A DNA stretch of 60,678 nucleotides from Terriglobales bacterium. GTDB taxonomy: Bacteria > Acidobacteriota > Terriglobia > Bryobacterales > Bryobacteraceae. The stretch spans positions 1-60,678 of the forward strand of contig JAJFUV010000043.1 of the NCBI GenBank assembly GCA_021372245.1. Reading direction: 5' to 3'. Within the stretch, counting starts at the first letter, position 1, and every line of letters begins with the position of its first letter. The position numbers and the translations under genes were made by a program. Positions 53,889 through 60,678 of this stretch are shown piece by piece. The notes under the pieces are model-generated. The model ran no database searches and was not told where the DNA came from. It saw nothing but the letters and a program-made list of their open reading frames with translations.

Positions 53889-55166
53889 CTACGCGAAACG
53901 ATACTTGCTGGTGGTCTCGTTCCAGATCACCTTCTTGCCGTTGCGGTACGACAGCGTCGCCAGGTGTCCGCTGATGGCGGCCTGCTGGCCGACAGTCGGC
54001 GGCGCGATCACCTTGCCCTTACCCTGGGTGGCTTCCAGCCAATTGCGCAGGTGAGCCTGCACGCTCGCGTTGTCCGCGTCGGGATCGGTCTCGTGGATTT
54101 CCTGACGAGCTTTTACCTTGGCCGGCACACCCGGGAACTTCTCCGGATAGAAGTGCAATTCACGGCGGCTGAGCACCTCGATGGTGCCCTCGTTGCCCAT
54201 GAACTGCTCGCCGTACCCGTAGTGGACGTTGCCGAAGTAGCAGCTATAGTTGATGTGGAACTTGTCCGGATACTCGTAGATGGCGCTGATGGTGTCAGGC
54301 ACTTCGCGGTCGTCGGTAGCACTACCCCAACGGTAGACGCCGCCGCTCGCCATGCAGCTCAATGGCACGGTCTTGCCGCAGACATAGTTGGTGATGTCGG
54401 TCTGGTGCACCAACAGGTCGGTCGAGATGCCGCCCGAATAATCCCAGTAAAGGCGCCACTGGTAGAAGCGGCGCTTGTCGAACGGGCGCTTCGGCGCCGG
54501 GCCCAGGAACTTCTGCCAGTCCGTGTTCTGCTCGGTGGCGTCGGCCGGGATCTGATAGCGCCATGCGGGGTTCGTGTCGGGCGAGTTGCGGTACCAGAAC
54601 GCTCTCACGTAGTGAACGTCGCCGATGAGTCCTTGTGCGATCAGTTCCTTGGCCTTCTGGTAGAACTTGTTGCTGCGGTTCTGCGTGCCGACCTGGATTA
54701 CTTTGTCGTAACCGGCCGCCGCTTTCAGCACCACTTCGCCTTCCTCGATGGTGTGCGCCAGCGGTTTTTCGACGTAGATATGCTTCTTCGCCTTGATGGC
54801 CGCCAGGGTCATCGACTGGTGAAGGTGTTCCGGCGTGGCGATGACCACCGCTTCCACGGACGGATCGGCCAGCAACTGGCGGTAGTCCTCGTACGTCTTC
54901 GGCTCGTTCTTGCCCATGGTCTGCACGCGGTCCTTGGCGCGGGCCAGCCGGCCCGTGAACGCGTCGCAGACGGCGGTGATCTGGAATTCGTCCGGAGAGC
55001 CTTTGTAAAGCATCTCCATCAGGTAGTAGCCGCGGCTGCCGGCGCCGATGAATCCTACGTTCACCTTGTTGTTTGCGCCCAGCGAGCGCAGGACGGCGGG
55101 GCCCGTCGCCAGGGCGACGCCGGTGGAACGTGTCACGAAACCACGGCGGGAAAGGTTCTCACTCAT
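53889..55166 (-). CDS. Tat-exported Gfo/Idh/MocA oxidoreductase (2)
   Basis: 425 aa with a Tat signal (SRRGFVTRSTGVALATG) from the ATG at 55166; the frame stays open further upstream to 56081 but that part crosses the molybdopterin gene and is not coding. Rossmann motif VGFIGAGSRGYYLMEM, IYVEKPLAHTIEEG, and a C-terminal beta-sheet region containing RRFYQWRLYWDYSGGIST. Similar to the copy at 47769 (both have a W-R-L-Y-x-D-Y-S-G-G motif), probably paralogues with different substrates. Confidence 0.87.
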   Translation of the reverse strand: MSENLSRRGFVTRSTGVALATGPAVLRSLGANNKVNVGFIGAGSRGYYLMEMLYKGSPDEFQITAVCDAFTGRLARAKDRVQTMGKNEPKTYEDYRQLLADPSVEAVVIATPEHLHQSMTLAAIKAKKHIYVEKPLAHTIEEGEVVLKAAAGYDKVIQVGTQNRSNKFYQKAKELIAQGLIGDVHYVRAFWYRNSPDTNPAWRYQIPADATEQNTDWQKFLGPAPKRPFDKRRFYQWRLYWDYSGGISTDLLVHQTDITNYVCGKTVPLSCMASGGVYRWGSATDDREVPDTISAIYEYPDKFHINYSCYFGNVHYGYGEQFMGNEGTIEVLSRRELHFYPEKFPGVPAKVKARQEIHETDPDADNASVQAHLRNWLEATQGKGKVIAPPTVGQQAAISGHLATLSYRNGKKVIWNETTSKYRFA

Positions 55167-55240
55167 GATCACGAATCTCCTTTTAAGAACGGGTTTGATA
55201 ATACAGCATAGCAATGATGGCGATTTACTTGCCGGGTATG

Positions 55241-55271
55241 AAAAAAGCCGGGCGCCCGTCGGACGCCCGGC
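55241..55271 (-). terminator. Rho-independent terminator of the molybdopterin-binding gene
   Basis: A perfect 8-bp GC stem (GCCGGGCG, 55247-55254; CGCCCGGC, 55264-55271) with a 9-nt loop is followed on the minus strand by six T (A run 55241-55246 on the plus strand). It lies 63 bp beyond the gene's stop and separates it from the oxidoreductase at 53889-55166. Confidence 0.85.
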
Positions 55272-55333
55272 GAAGGTTTGCCACCGTGCCGCTCGGAGGA
55301 CCGGCCCGATGGCTTGTGGAGGAGATTCTTGCG

Positions 55334-56305
55334 CTATGCCAAGAGTCCGCCGTGGCCCAGGCTGGCGAGTTCCCAACCCGACACACGGTAACGGGCAAGC
55401 AGCGGAGGCAGCAGCAGATCCACGACGTTGGGTTTGGCCGAGCGCGAGCAGCCTGGCGCTGAAATCAACGGCATATCGTCCTTGTACGCCAGCATCATCA
55501 GGTTGCCCGGCTCGACGGGCGCGAGAAACCGCTCGACGTGGCAGCCTATGCGCACCATGGCGCGTCCGATAACGTCTTCCGGTCCCGCCGGCGCCGTAGT
55601 AGACGCGACGAGGACCACCGTAGGTTGGGCTCGCAGAAGATGTTCCAAGCCTCTGGCGATGGAAGCGTCGTCCTCCACCGCCGTCAGCGCGTATTCCGGT
55701 GCGACTCCGTAACGCACCAACCGCTGCTGCATGATGTTCTCGAACAACTGGCGCGCGCGCTCGCCGTCCACCGGATCGGAATACAAAACGCCCACCGAGG
55801 CTCCCCGGATGGGGCGCGCCTGCAGGATCGGACCGCGCTCCTTGAGGATGGACACCATGGCGTCGACCTGCGCCCGCGCCACCGCGAAGGGCGCGCTCTT
55901 GATCGTGGCGATCCGTTGCCCGGCCTTTGCGTGCGAGAAATTCAATGAGGTGGCGATCACTACGCTCGAAGTGCAGTTGATCTGCTTGAGCAGTTCGTCG
56001 TCCACCAGCACGCAACAGTCTTCCGTGGCGACCAGGTTGGCGCGGCCGCCCGCGGCGGGCCGGATCTCCAGGCAGCCGCACCCCATTTCCTGGGCCACCT
56101 CGATCACCGCCTCGTCCTCGCCGACCTCGCCAGCCTCCAACTCCGTTACCCAGACCTGCCGGAGGCCCTCGGTCTCGAGCAATTGCACGTCCTCTTCACG
56201 GATGATATGCCCTTTGGCCAGGAGCTTCCTGCCGCCAGGTTTGAAAATCGTGCAGCAAAGCACGCGTCCCGTGGATTCCTTTACTTCGACCGTCTGTGCC
56301 TTCAT
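55334..56305 (-). CDS. Molybdopterin-binding (MoeA/MogA-like) protein
   Basis: A 323-aa protein with a C-terminal MoCF-type domain: SVGVLYSDPVDGERARQLFE, then VVLVASTTAPAGPEDVIGRA and the pterin-like PGCSRSAKPNVVDLLLPPLLA. The N-terminal 110 residues contain VLCCTIFKPGGRKLLAKG and CLEIRPA. It resembles proteins found with xanthine dehydrogenase maturation genes. No Mo-enzyme gene is in the window. An inverted repeat lies in its upstream region. It ends in a strong terminator. Confidence 0.78.
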   Translation of the reverse strand: MKAQTVEVKESTGRVLCCTIFKPGGRKLLAKGHIIREEDVQLLETEGLRQVWVTELEAGEVGEDEAVIEVAQEMGCGCLEIRPAAGGRANLVATEDCCVLVDDELLKQINCTSSVVIATSLNFSHAKAGQRIATIKSAPFAVARAQVDAMVSILKERGPILQARPIRGASVGVLYSDPVDGERARQLFENIMQQRLVRYGVAPEYALTAVEDDASIARGLEHLLRAQPTVVLVASTTAPAGPEDVIGRAMVRIGCHVERFLAPVEPGNLMMLAYKDDMPLISAPGCSRSAKPNVVDLLLPPLLARYRVSGWELASLGHGGLLA

Positions 56306-56343
56306 AGCCGTTCCCTTAGACTCTTTAGCCTTGGCGCCCTATG

Positions 56344-56394
56344 ATTATACACAGATTTGGTGTTAAAACTAATTGGTTTTTCTCACATTAGTTT
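56344..56394 (-). promoter_or_regulatory. Promoter and inverted repeat upstream of the molybdopterin gene
   Basis: A TATAAT on the minus strand (56344-56349) lies about 38 bp upstream of the start codon. A perfect 8-bp inverted repeat (AAACTAAT at 56366-56373, ATTAGTTT at 56387-56394, 13-bp spacer) covers the expected -35 and just upstream of it, so a repressor or activator there would act on this promoter. No -35 motif was found. Confidence 0.5.
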
Positions 56395-56443
56395 CAGGAA
56401 TAAATAATGAAGATTCAGTGAACCGCAAAAAGGCGGCTAACCA

Positions 56444-56992
56444 TCAGGCCAGGATGGGGAGTACTGCAGGTTCTTCGCCTTTTGTTTGCGTAACGGTAGA
56501 GACGGCGCCCGGGCGCAGGATCTTGCGCATGGCGATTTCGTCGCAGCGCTGGAATTTCGGGCACCGCAGGCAATCCTTCCATGCCTTCAAGGGAAGTTCG
56601 CCGCGATCAACCGCTATGAACCCGAGTTTCTCAAAGAACTTCGGAACATAGGTGAATGCGAAGAGTAATTCCAGCCCGAAATCAAGGGCTTCTTTTTCCA
56701 GTGCTTCCACCAGGATTCTGCCCAGGCCTTGGGATTTGCATGCGGGATCGACGGCCAACGAGCGGACCTCGGCGGCCGTGGATCCATAGAAGTGCAGCGC
56801 GGCGCAGCCCAGCGTACGCTCGCCGGAGCAAATCACCGTGAAGTCGCGGATGTTTTCCGACATCTCGAAGGCCGTGCGCGACAGCATGGCGCCTTCGGCG
56901 GCGTACGCGTTAATCAGCGCGAGCAAGTGCGGCACGTCCTGCATGCGCGCCTTGCGCACTGTGAGCGCCGAATTGGCGCCAGTCTCAGGCAC
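56444..56992 (-). CDS. GNAT acetyltransferase, ArgA-like N-acetylglutamate synthase
   Basis: 182-aa single-domain GNAT protein with the acetyl-CoA loop EVRSLAVDPACKSQGLGRILVE. The C-terminal part ends with a Cys-containing stretch (WKDCLRCPKFQRCDEI). Its GTG overlaps the argB stop by 8 bp, and it lies in an argC-argB operon, which supports a role in making N-acetylglutamate. This short GNAT-only form differs from two-domain ArgA. If that is right, it supplies the substrate for ArgB. Confidence 0.82.
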   Translation of the reverse strand: MPETGANSALTVRKARMQDVPHLLALINAYAAEGAMLSRTAFEMSENIRDFTVICSGERTLGCAALHFYGSTAAEVRSLAVDPACKSQGLGRILVEALEKEALDFGLELLFAFTYVPKFFEKLGFIAVDRGELPLKAWKDCLRCPKFQRCDEIAMRKILRPGAVSTVTQTKGEEPAVLPILA

Positions 56993-57773
56993 CAGTCTTC
57001 TCCGCTTGTGTCATGCGCGTGCCGATCGGCTCGCCCGCGCATATACGCTGGATCACTTCCGGCAAAGCGCCCGGAACGATGAGAATCTGCTCCACGCCGT
57101 TGTTCAGCGCCGATGAAGCGGCATTCAATTTGGCCTGCATCCCGCCGGTGGCGACGCCCGCCTGGATCAGTCCGGCAGCCTGCGCCGGGGTAAGCGAAGG
57201 AAGAATCGAGCCTTCCGCACCGCGCACGCCATCCACGTCGGTGAGAAATAGCAGTGTGGATACATGCCAGCCCGAAGCGCAGGCCACCGCCATCTGGTCC
57301 GCGTTCACGTTGTAAACGCGGCCTTCGGCGTCACCCGCCACGCAGGCCACCACGGGCATATACCCCGCTGAGGTAAGCACATCGAGGATTCCGGTATTGG
57401 CGCGTACGGGTTTGCCGACAGCACCCAGCGCCGGGTCCATCAGGACGGCTTCCACCAGGCAGGCGTCGATGCCGCTCAACCCAACGGCTTTCGCCCCGGC
57501 GCGGATGAAACTGCCCACGAGTTCATGGTTCACGGTTCCGGCGAACACTTTGAGAATGGCGTCCACGACTTCGGGCGTGGTTACCCGCAACCCGTTCACG
57601 AAACGGCTCTCGACCTTGCGTTCCGCCAGGTACCGGGTCATCTGCTTGCCGCCGCCGTGCACCACTGTCACCGCGTGACCCTGCTTTGCCAGCGCATGGA
57701 TCTCCCGCGCCAGCCGGTCGCGCGATTCCGGTGCGTCGAGCAGAGTGCCGCCGAGTTTGACGAGGAACTTCAC
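56985..57773 (-). CDS. argB: Acetylglutamate kinase
   Basis: Second step of arginine synthesis. GTG at 57773 gives 262 aa starting KFLVKLGGTLLD; the longer open frame runs back into argC and is not used. Motifs: VVHGGGKQM (residues 38-46), FVNGLRVTTPE, VNADQMAVACA, FLTDVDGVRGAEG and GVATGGMQAKLNAA. The GTGA overlaps the argC stop by 4 bp. Length fits a monofunctional ArgB. Confidence 0.94.
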   Translation of the reverse strand: MKFLVKLGGTLLDAPESRDRLAREIHALAKQGHAVTVVHGGGKQMTRYLAERKVESRFVNGLRVTTPEVVDAILKVFAGTVNHELVGSFIRAGAKAVGLSGIDACLVEAVLMDPALGAVGKPVRANTGILDVLTSAGYMPVVACVAGDAEGRVYNVNADQMAVACASGWHVSTLLFLTDVDGVRGAEGSILPSLTPAQAAGLIQAGVATGGMQAKLNAASSALNNGVEQILIVPGALPEVIQRICAGEPIGTRMTQAEKTGA

Positions 57774-58777
57774 AGCAGACCCTCCGTCTCGGCGAATCCC
57801 ATGATGAGGTTCATGTTCTGGACGGCCTGACCCGCAGCGCCCTTTATGAGGTTGTCGATCACGCTCACCACCACGCCGCGTCCGGTCGCGGTGTCCATCT
57901 TCACGCCGATGTCGCAGAAGTTCGTGTGCGCCACCGCGTGCAGGTCCGGAACTTTTCCGGGATCGTAGATGCGTACGAACGGCTCGCCCGCGTATTCCTT
58001 CTCGTAAGCCGCCACCACGCCCGCCGCGTCCACTGGTTTGGCGGCGCGGAAGTAGATGGTTTCCAGGATGCCGCGGTCTGCCGGGATCAGGTGCGCTGTG
58101 AACGAGAACTCGGCCTCCTCCAGGCCACTGTTCATGAGCACTTCCGGGACGTGCCGGTGGTCCAGGATCGAGTAGGCCGAGAAATTGCCGGTCACTTCGC
58201 AAAAGCTGGACTTCAGGCTGGGCTTGCGGCCCGAGCCGCTCACGCCGCTCTTGGCGTCGCAAACGATGCCGGCTTTACGGTCGGCGATTCCGCTTGCAAC
58301 CAGCGGACGAATGGCGAGATTCGCCGCCGTCGGATAGCAGCCGGGATTCGAAACCAGCGTAGCGGCGGGAATCTTGTCCCGGTAGAATTCCGGCAAGCCA
58401 TAGACCGCCTTGGCGAGCCAGCCGGTGGCGGTGTGTTCTTCCTTGTACCACTTGCGGTGGTTGTCGGCGGTGCGAAGGCGGAACGCGCCGCTCAGGTCGA
58501 CGATCTTGGCGCCTGCGTCGATCATGGACGGCGCGAGCTCCATGGAAACGTTCGCCGGCGTGGCGAGAAACACCACGGCGATCCCTTCGTCCCGAACGGC
58601 CTGGGGAGTGGCGGGAGCCACCTTCGGTCCCTTCCACCCGCGCGGATGCAGGGCGGGTTCGGAATCCGAGCGATGTTCGAGCAGCACCGGCTCGGCCTGA
58701 GGGTGCCGCGAAAGGATGCGAATGAGTTCCGCGCCGCTGTAGCCGCGGAAGCCGACAATACCGACACGAATAGCCAT
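57770..58777 (-). CDS. argC: N-acetyl-gamma-glutamyl-phosphate reductase
   Basis: Third step of arginine synthesis, NADPH reduction of acetylglutamyl phosphate. Rossmann motif VGIVGFRGYSGAELIRIL, catalytic C147 (VSNPGCYPTA), and the conserved H in FSFTAHLIPADRGI. Length of 335 aa is normal. It opens the argC-argB-acetyltransferase operon. The start codon lies 6 bp downstream of a 26-bp palindrome at 58783-58808. Confidence 0.95.
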   Translation of the reverse strand: MAIRVGIVGFRGYSGAELIRILSRHPQAEPVLLEHRSDSEPALHPRGWKGPKVAPATPQAVRDEGIAVVFLATPANVSMELAPSMIDAGAKIVDLSGAFRLRTADNHRKWYKEEHTATGWLAKAVYGLPEFYRDKIPAATLVSNPGCYPTAANLAIRPLVASGIADRKAGIVCDAKSGVSGSGRKPSLKSSFCEVTGNFSAYSILDHRHVPEVLMNSGLEEAEFSFTAHLIPADRGILETIYFRAAKPVDAAGVVAAYEKEYAGEPFVRIYDPGKVPDLHAVAHTNFCDIGVKMDTATGRGVVVSVIDNLIKGAAGQAVQNMNLIMGFAETEGLL

Positions 58778-58782
58778 CTGAC

Positions 58783-58810
58783 TAATTATTCACTTTCGTG
58801 AATAATTATA
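58783..58810 (-). promoter_or_regulatory. argC promoter with overlapping perfect palindrome (putative operator)
   Basis: A perfect inverted repeat, arms TAATTATTCAC (58783-58793) and GTGAATAATTA (58798-58808) with a 4-bp TTTC spacer, lies in the argC upstream region. A minus-strand -10 TATAAT (58805-58810) overlaps its upstream edge. The arms hold ATTCAC/GTGAAT, similar in outline to ArgR boxes (TGAAT-type arms), but the exact form differs. The position is right for arginine repression of argCB, which is inferred. Confidence 0.75.
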
Positions 58811-58862
58811 CCACGTGAGGCTTCTTGAAAGAGAACAGCAAGATGCCAGTTCATGGGGGACG

Positions 58863-59095
58863 TCATCTCCGGCCCCACCGCCTCTCCGCAGCCTTCCAAG
58901 AGATCTCTTTGCGGCGCTGTGGCGTAAGTTGATTGGTCCTAACGCGGCCCTGTCTTGGCCACCTAATCGGACAAGGGCGACGGTAACGGGGCTTTTGCCG
59001 GTCTCTGGATCAGCCGCAATCTGCCTGGCAGCCTTGTTCACGATACAATCGGCCAACCTATCCCGGTCTGGTGTCCTGACCGAGTAGCTAGGCAT
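58863..59095 (-). pseudogene. Frameshifted small basic protein gene (GKDPxAVALGRxGG type)
   Basis: From the ATG at 59095 one frame gives RLADCIVNKAARQIAADPET then GKSPVTVALVRLGGQ; a second frame continues with RVRTNQLTPQRRKEISWKAA and ERRWGRR, stopping at 58863. Together they match a widespread short bacterial family (the GKDPAAVALGR...LTPExRxEIAxKAAxARW form), of which each frame holds only half. A single-base shift near 58960 (around LGGQ) explains it. The first frame, without the shift, runs on to 58790 with no family match. Function of the family unknown. Confidence 0.75.
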
Positions 59096-59152
59096 GTGAG
59101 CCCGGTATCACGTCGTTGAAACATCCAGGTGGCCACCGGTGTAAGAACCTAA

Positions 59153-59671
59153 TCAAGCACCTGCAGAGAAGGTCGATTGACTCGGAGCAGTGCTGTCTGT
59201 TGCGGGGGGCCCTCCTCCCACTAACTGTTCAGCGGATCCCCAGTGAACAACGGCGGCCCCCTTCTTCAGCCGATCTATCAGATCTTCGATAGACCCAGCC
59301 AGATCGTCTGTCCACAATCGCTTGATGAGCGTGCATAGTTGACGAAACGTCCACAGTACAGAGAGTACGATCGACACCAGCGCCACGGCCTGCCATGTCT
59401 CCTTCGGGACTCCGAACGCATCGCGAAATGTAGATGTGACGAAAGAGAATAGAAGTGATGACAGGAGACACACGGGAGCTACCCAGGCATCCTTGGTTTG
59501 TATCTGTTCTTTCCAGGTACTCAGGCACCGATAGGTCCGGTCTTCTGTTATCACGATGTACTGTTGCGCAACATTGACATGGGAAATTCCCGCCACCATT
59601 CCATTTGAGATCGCATCAGCAAGGATCTTGGCCCCCTTGGATGCGTTTAGTTTGTTATTCGCCTTTGCCAA
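59153..59671 (-). CDS. Two-TM hypothetical protein
   Basis: TTG at 59671, with a GGAG 7 nt upstream, gives a protein of about 172 aa. It starts AKANNKLNASKGAKILADAI, has a beta part (VNVAQQYIVITEDRTYRC), then two hydrophobic segments (WVAPVCLLSSLLFSFVTS and WQAVALVSIVLSVLWTF) and an acidic helix with a C-terminal SAPT-rich tail. No family recognised. It overlaps the zinc-ribbon gene by 17 bp, so the two are one unit. The frame stays open upstream, inside the zinc-ribbon gene, but without coding character. Confidence 0.55.
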   Translation of the reverse strand: MAKANNKLNASKGAKILADAISNGMVAGISHVNVAQQYIVITEDRTYRCLSTWKEQIQTKDAWVAPVCLLSSLLFSFVTSTFRDAFGVPKETWQAVALVSIVLSVLWTFRQLCTLIKRLWTDDLAGSIEDLIDRLKKGAAVVHWGSAEQLVGGGPPATDSTAPSQSTFSAGA

Positions 59672-59948
59672 AACCGAACTCCGCAAGAGGGAAAAGAATC
59701 CCAAGGACGTGGTGATGCACAGCACCACACTTTGTACATGCAACTGCGATTGTTGGGACAGACGGTCCGCCCAGCTGAACTGCACTACCGGAAATAACCG
59801 TGTTGGCAAAAACAAAGTCGAGGAGCGTGAAAACCGGATTACCGCACCTAACGCAAGGGCTATGTGCTCCCCCTCGCTTCTCCAACTCTCGAATAATGCG
59901 TTCCTTCTGTTCTGTCGTGAGTGCGATAGAGTTATGAACAACAGCCAC
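59655..59948 (-). CDS. Zinc-ribbon protein of unknown function
   Basis: GTG at 59948 is chosen because a GAGGTGG ribosome site precedes it by 5 nt. The 97-aa product has LTTEQKERIIRELEKRG then C-x2-C (SPCVRCGNP), a central hydrophobic region (LGGPSVPTIAVACTKC) and a second C-x2-C (CTKCGAVHHH), a two-knuckle zinc ribbon of the type seen in many phage- and island-borne genes. Precedes the two-TM gene. An in-frame extension to 59987 is weaker. Confidence 0.65.
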   Translation of the reverse strand: MAVVHNSIALTTEQKERIIRELEKRGGAHSPCVRCGNPVFTLLDFVFANTVISGSAVQLGGPSVPTIAVACTKCGAVHHHVLGILFPLAEFGFGKGE

Positions 59949-60170
59949 AATCCACCTCGGATATCCGAGTCTATCACCGAAGCGCACTAAAGGCTAGAAA
60001 GGTATGGTATTGCCAGTCGTGTGTCTCATTCAACCTCGCCCACTAGCAAGGGTGGAGAGTCCACACCTCGAGCATGTCGGTATAGTTTTCTTCTTGTGCT
60101 GGGGCACAGAGTTGGAGGCTGACGACGCAAAGTGGGCCACCATAGGCAAGCGAGGCGGCCCAGAATCTTG

Positions 60171-60678
60171 TCAGAACTTCTTCAACTCTTCGACCAGGGC
60201 GGTTAGGCCGCGCTTGCGATAGAGTTCCGTGAGGCGCAGTTCTTCGGCTGATGGAGCCACTGTGCCCAGCAGGCGCGCGGCTTCCAGCGAGGCTCGGCTG
60301 GGAATCCACGTGTCGCCGCCCGCGAATTGCACCTGGCTCACATACCCTTTGATGCCGCGGATCGCCAGCGGCGGGCCCGTGCGGCTGTTGAAGCGGAGGG
60401 AGGTCTCCTGCCGCACTTCGGAAGCGGCACCCGGCGCGAGCTTCAGTTCGGCGGGCATGGCTCCGGCAAGAAACTGGCGTCCCGCGCGGTCTTCCAGAAT
60501 CCAACCGATCTCGATGTATTCCACCTCGCGCTTGCTGAGGTTGCGTATGTCCAGGCGCGGCGCGCGCATCTCGTTACCCGCCACCAGCGCTTCTCCGGAG
60601 ATGGCCTCCACCGGCGAGTCCCCCAGCTTCAAGAACGCCAGCCTCACTTCCTGACCGGCGCCCGCCACCGTGGCGCGG
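60171..60678 (-). CDS. Hypothetical protein, N-terminus cut by window end
   Basis: The frame is open to the window end, so the start is missing. The visible 169 residues have a beta-rich middle (RAPRLDIRNLSKREVEYIEI, GWILEDRAGRQFLAGAM, PAELKLAPGAASEVRQ) and a helical end (LTELYRKRGLTALVEELKKF). No family recognised. The 222-bp gap between it and the zinc-ribbon gene holds only a weak 5-bp stem-loop near 60050 and no gene. Confidence 0.55.
   Translation of the reverse strand, partial: RATVAGAGQEVRLAFLKLGDSPVEAISGEALVAGNEMRAPRLDIRNLSKREVEYIEIGWILEDRAGRQFLAGAMPAELKLAPGAASEVRQETSLRFNSRTGPPLAIRGIKGYVSQVQFAGGDTWIPSRASLEAARLLGTVAPSAEELRLTELYRKRGLTALVEELKKF

Noticed and set aside
55167..56081. N-terminal extension of the Gfo/Idh/MocA (2) frame
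   Set aside because: It would cross the molybdopterin-binding gene and remove the Tat signal that begins at 55166.
58815..59087. Plus-strand frame in the argC upstream region
   Set aside because: Antisense to the frameshifted family remnant, and its product has no pattern.
1..60678. tRNA, rRNA, CRISPR or complete transposase
   Set aside because: No cloverleaf, repeat-spacer array or transposase reading frame was recognised; only the REP-like repeat at 2579-2640 suggests mobile-element traces. Short RNAs could have been missed by eye.

Overview
This is a GC-rich, densely coded stretch of a bacterial chromosome. The gene content points to an Acidobacteriota member close to the Solibacter/Bryobacter lineage: many Tat-exported sugar-processing proteins, NTT-type carriers in a non-parasite setting, and a hemE-hemH-hemY block. 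That placement is inference from gene content only. Most genes sit in tight operons with 1-20 bp overlaps. I see no rRNA, tRNA, CRISPR array or complete insertion sequence.

Layout. 1-3901 (+): folD (cut by the window edge), coaE, an HtrA-type protease and an SH3 lipoprotein. 3902-12147 (-): an eight-gene run, larC, metG, tatD, polyprenyl synthase, exported C-N hydrolase, small amidase partner, amidase, and exported TIM-barrel protein. 12252-22307 (+): the translation/transcription operon rimP-nusA-(41-aa ORF)-infB-ylxP-rbfA, opened by a terminator-like rimP leader and running into apbE-hemE-hemH-hemY. 22323-26305: small housekeeping and signalling genes (SYLF protein, infA, a GGDEF cyclase, an SDR) around a decayed AraC regulator. 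26365-31551: a membrane Ser/Thr kinase coupled to an NTT-HEAT carrier, facing a second NTT carrier. 31606-34469 (-): an exported protein with kinase-like motifs and an Omp85-type barrel. 34522-37632: rlmN, RidA, PilZ, cmk and a zincin. 37620-44987 (-): a lolA-gspF-gspE-pilM-pilN-pilO-pilP-pseudopilin operon. 45104-55166: a carbohydrate module (GH28-like, DUF1349, GH36-like, PfkB kinase, ThDP enzyme, two Tat-exported Gfo/Idh/MocA oxidoreductases) interrupted by a RelE-type toxin-antitoxin pair. 55334-56305 (-): a molybdopterin-binding protein. 56444-58777 (-): argC-argB-acetyltransferase with a long palindrome over its promoter. 58863-60170: a less GC-rich patch with a frameshifted gene and a zinc-ribbon/two-TM pair. 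60171-60678 (-): a hypothetical cut by the window end.

Most interesting candidates: (a) a 41-aa Cys-containing ORF coupled to both nusA and infB where ylxR would be expected; (b) an exported kinase-like protein paired with a POTRA-less Omp85 barrel; (c) a six-TM Ser/Thr kinase coupled to an NTT-HEAT carrier; (d) the rimP leader hairpin and the argC palindrome as regulatory elements; (e) the lolA-headed type II/IV secretion assembly operon with an atypical pseudopilin.
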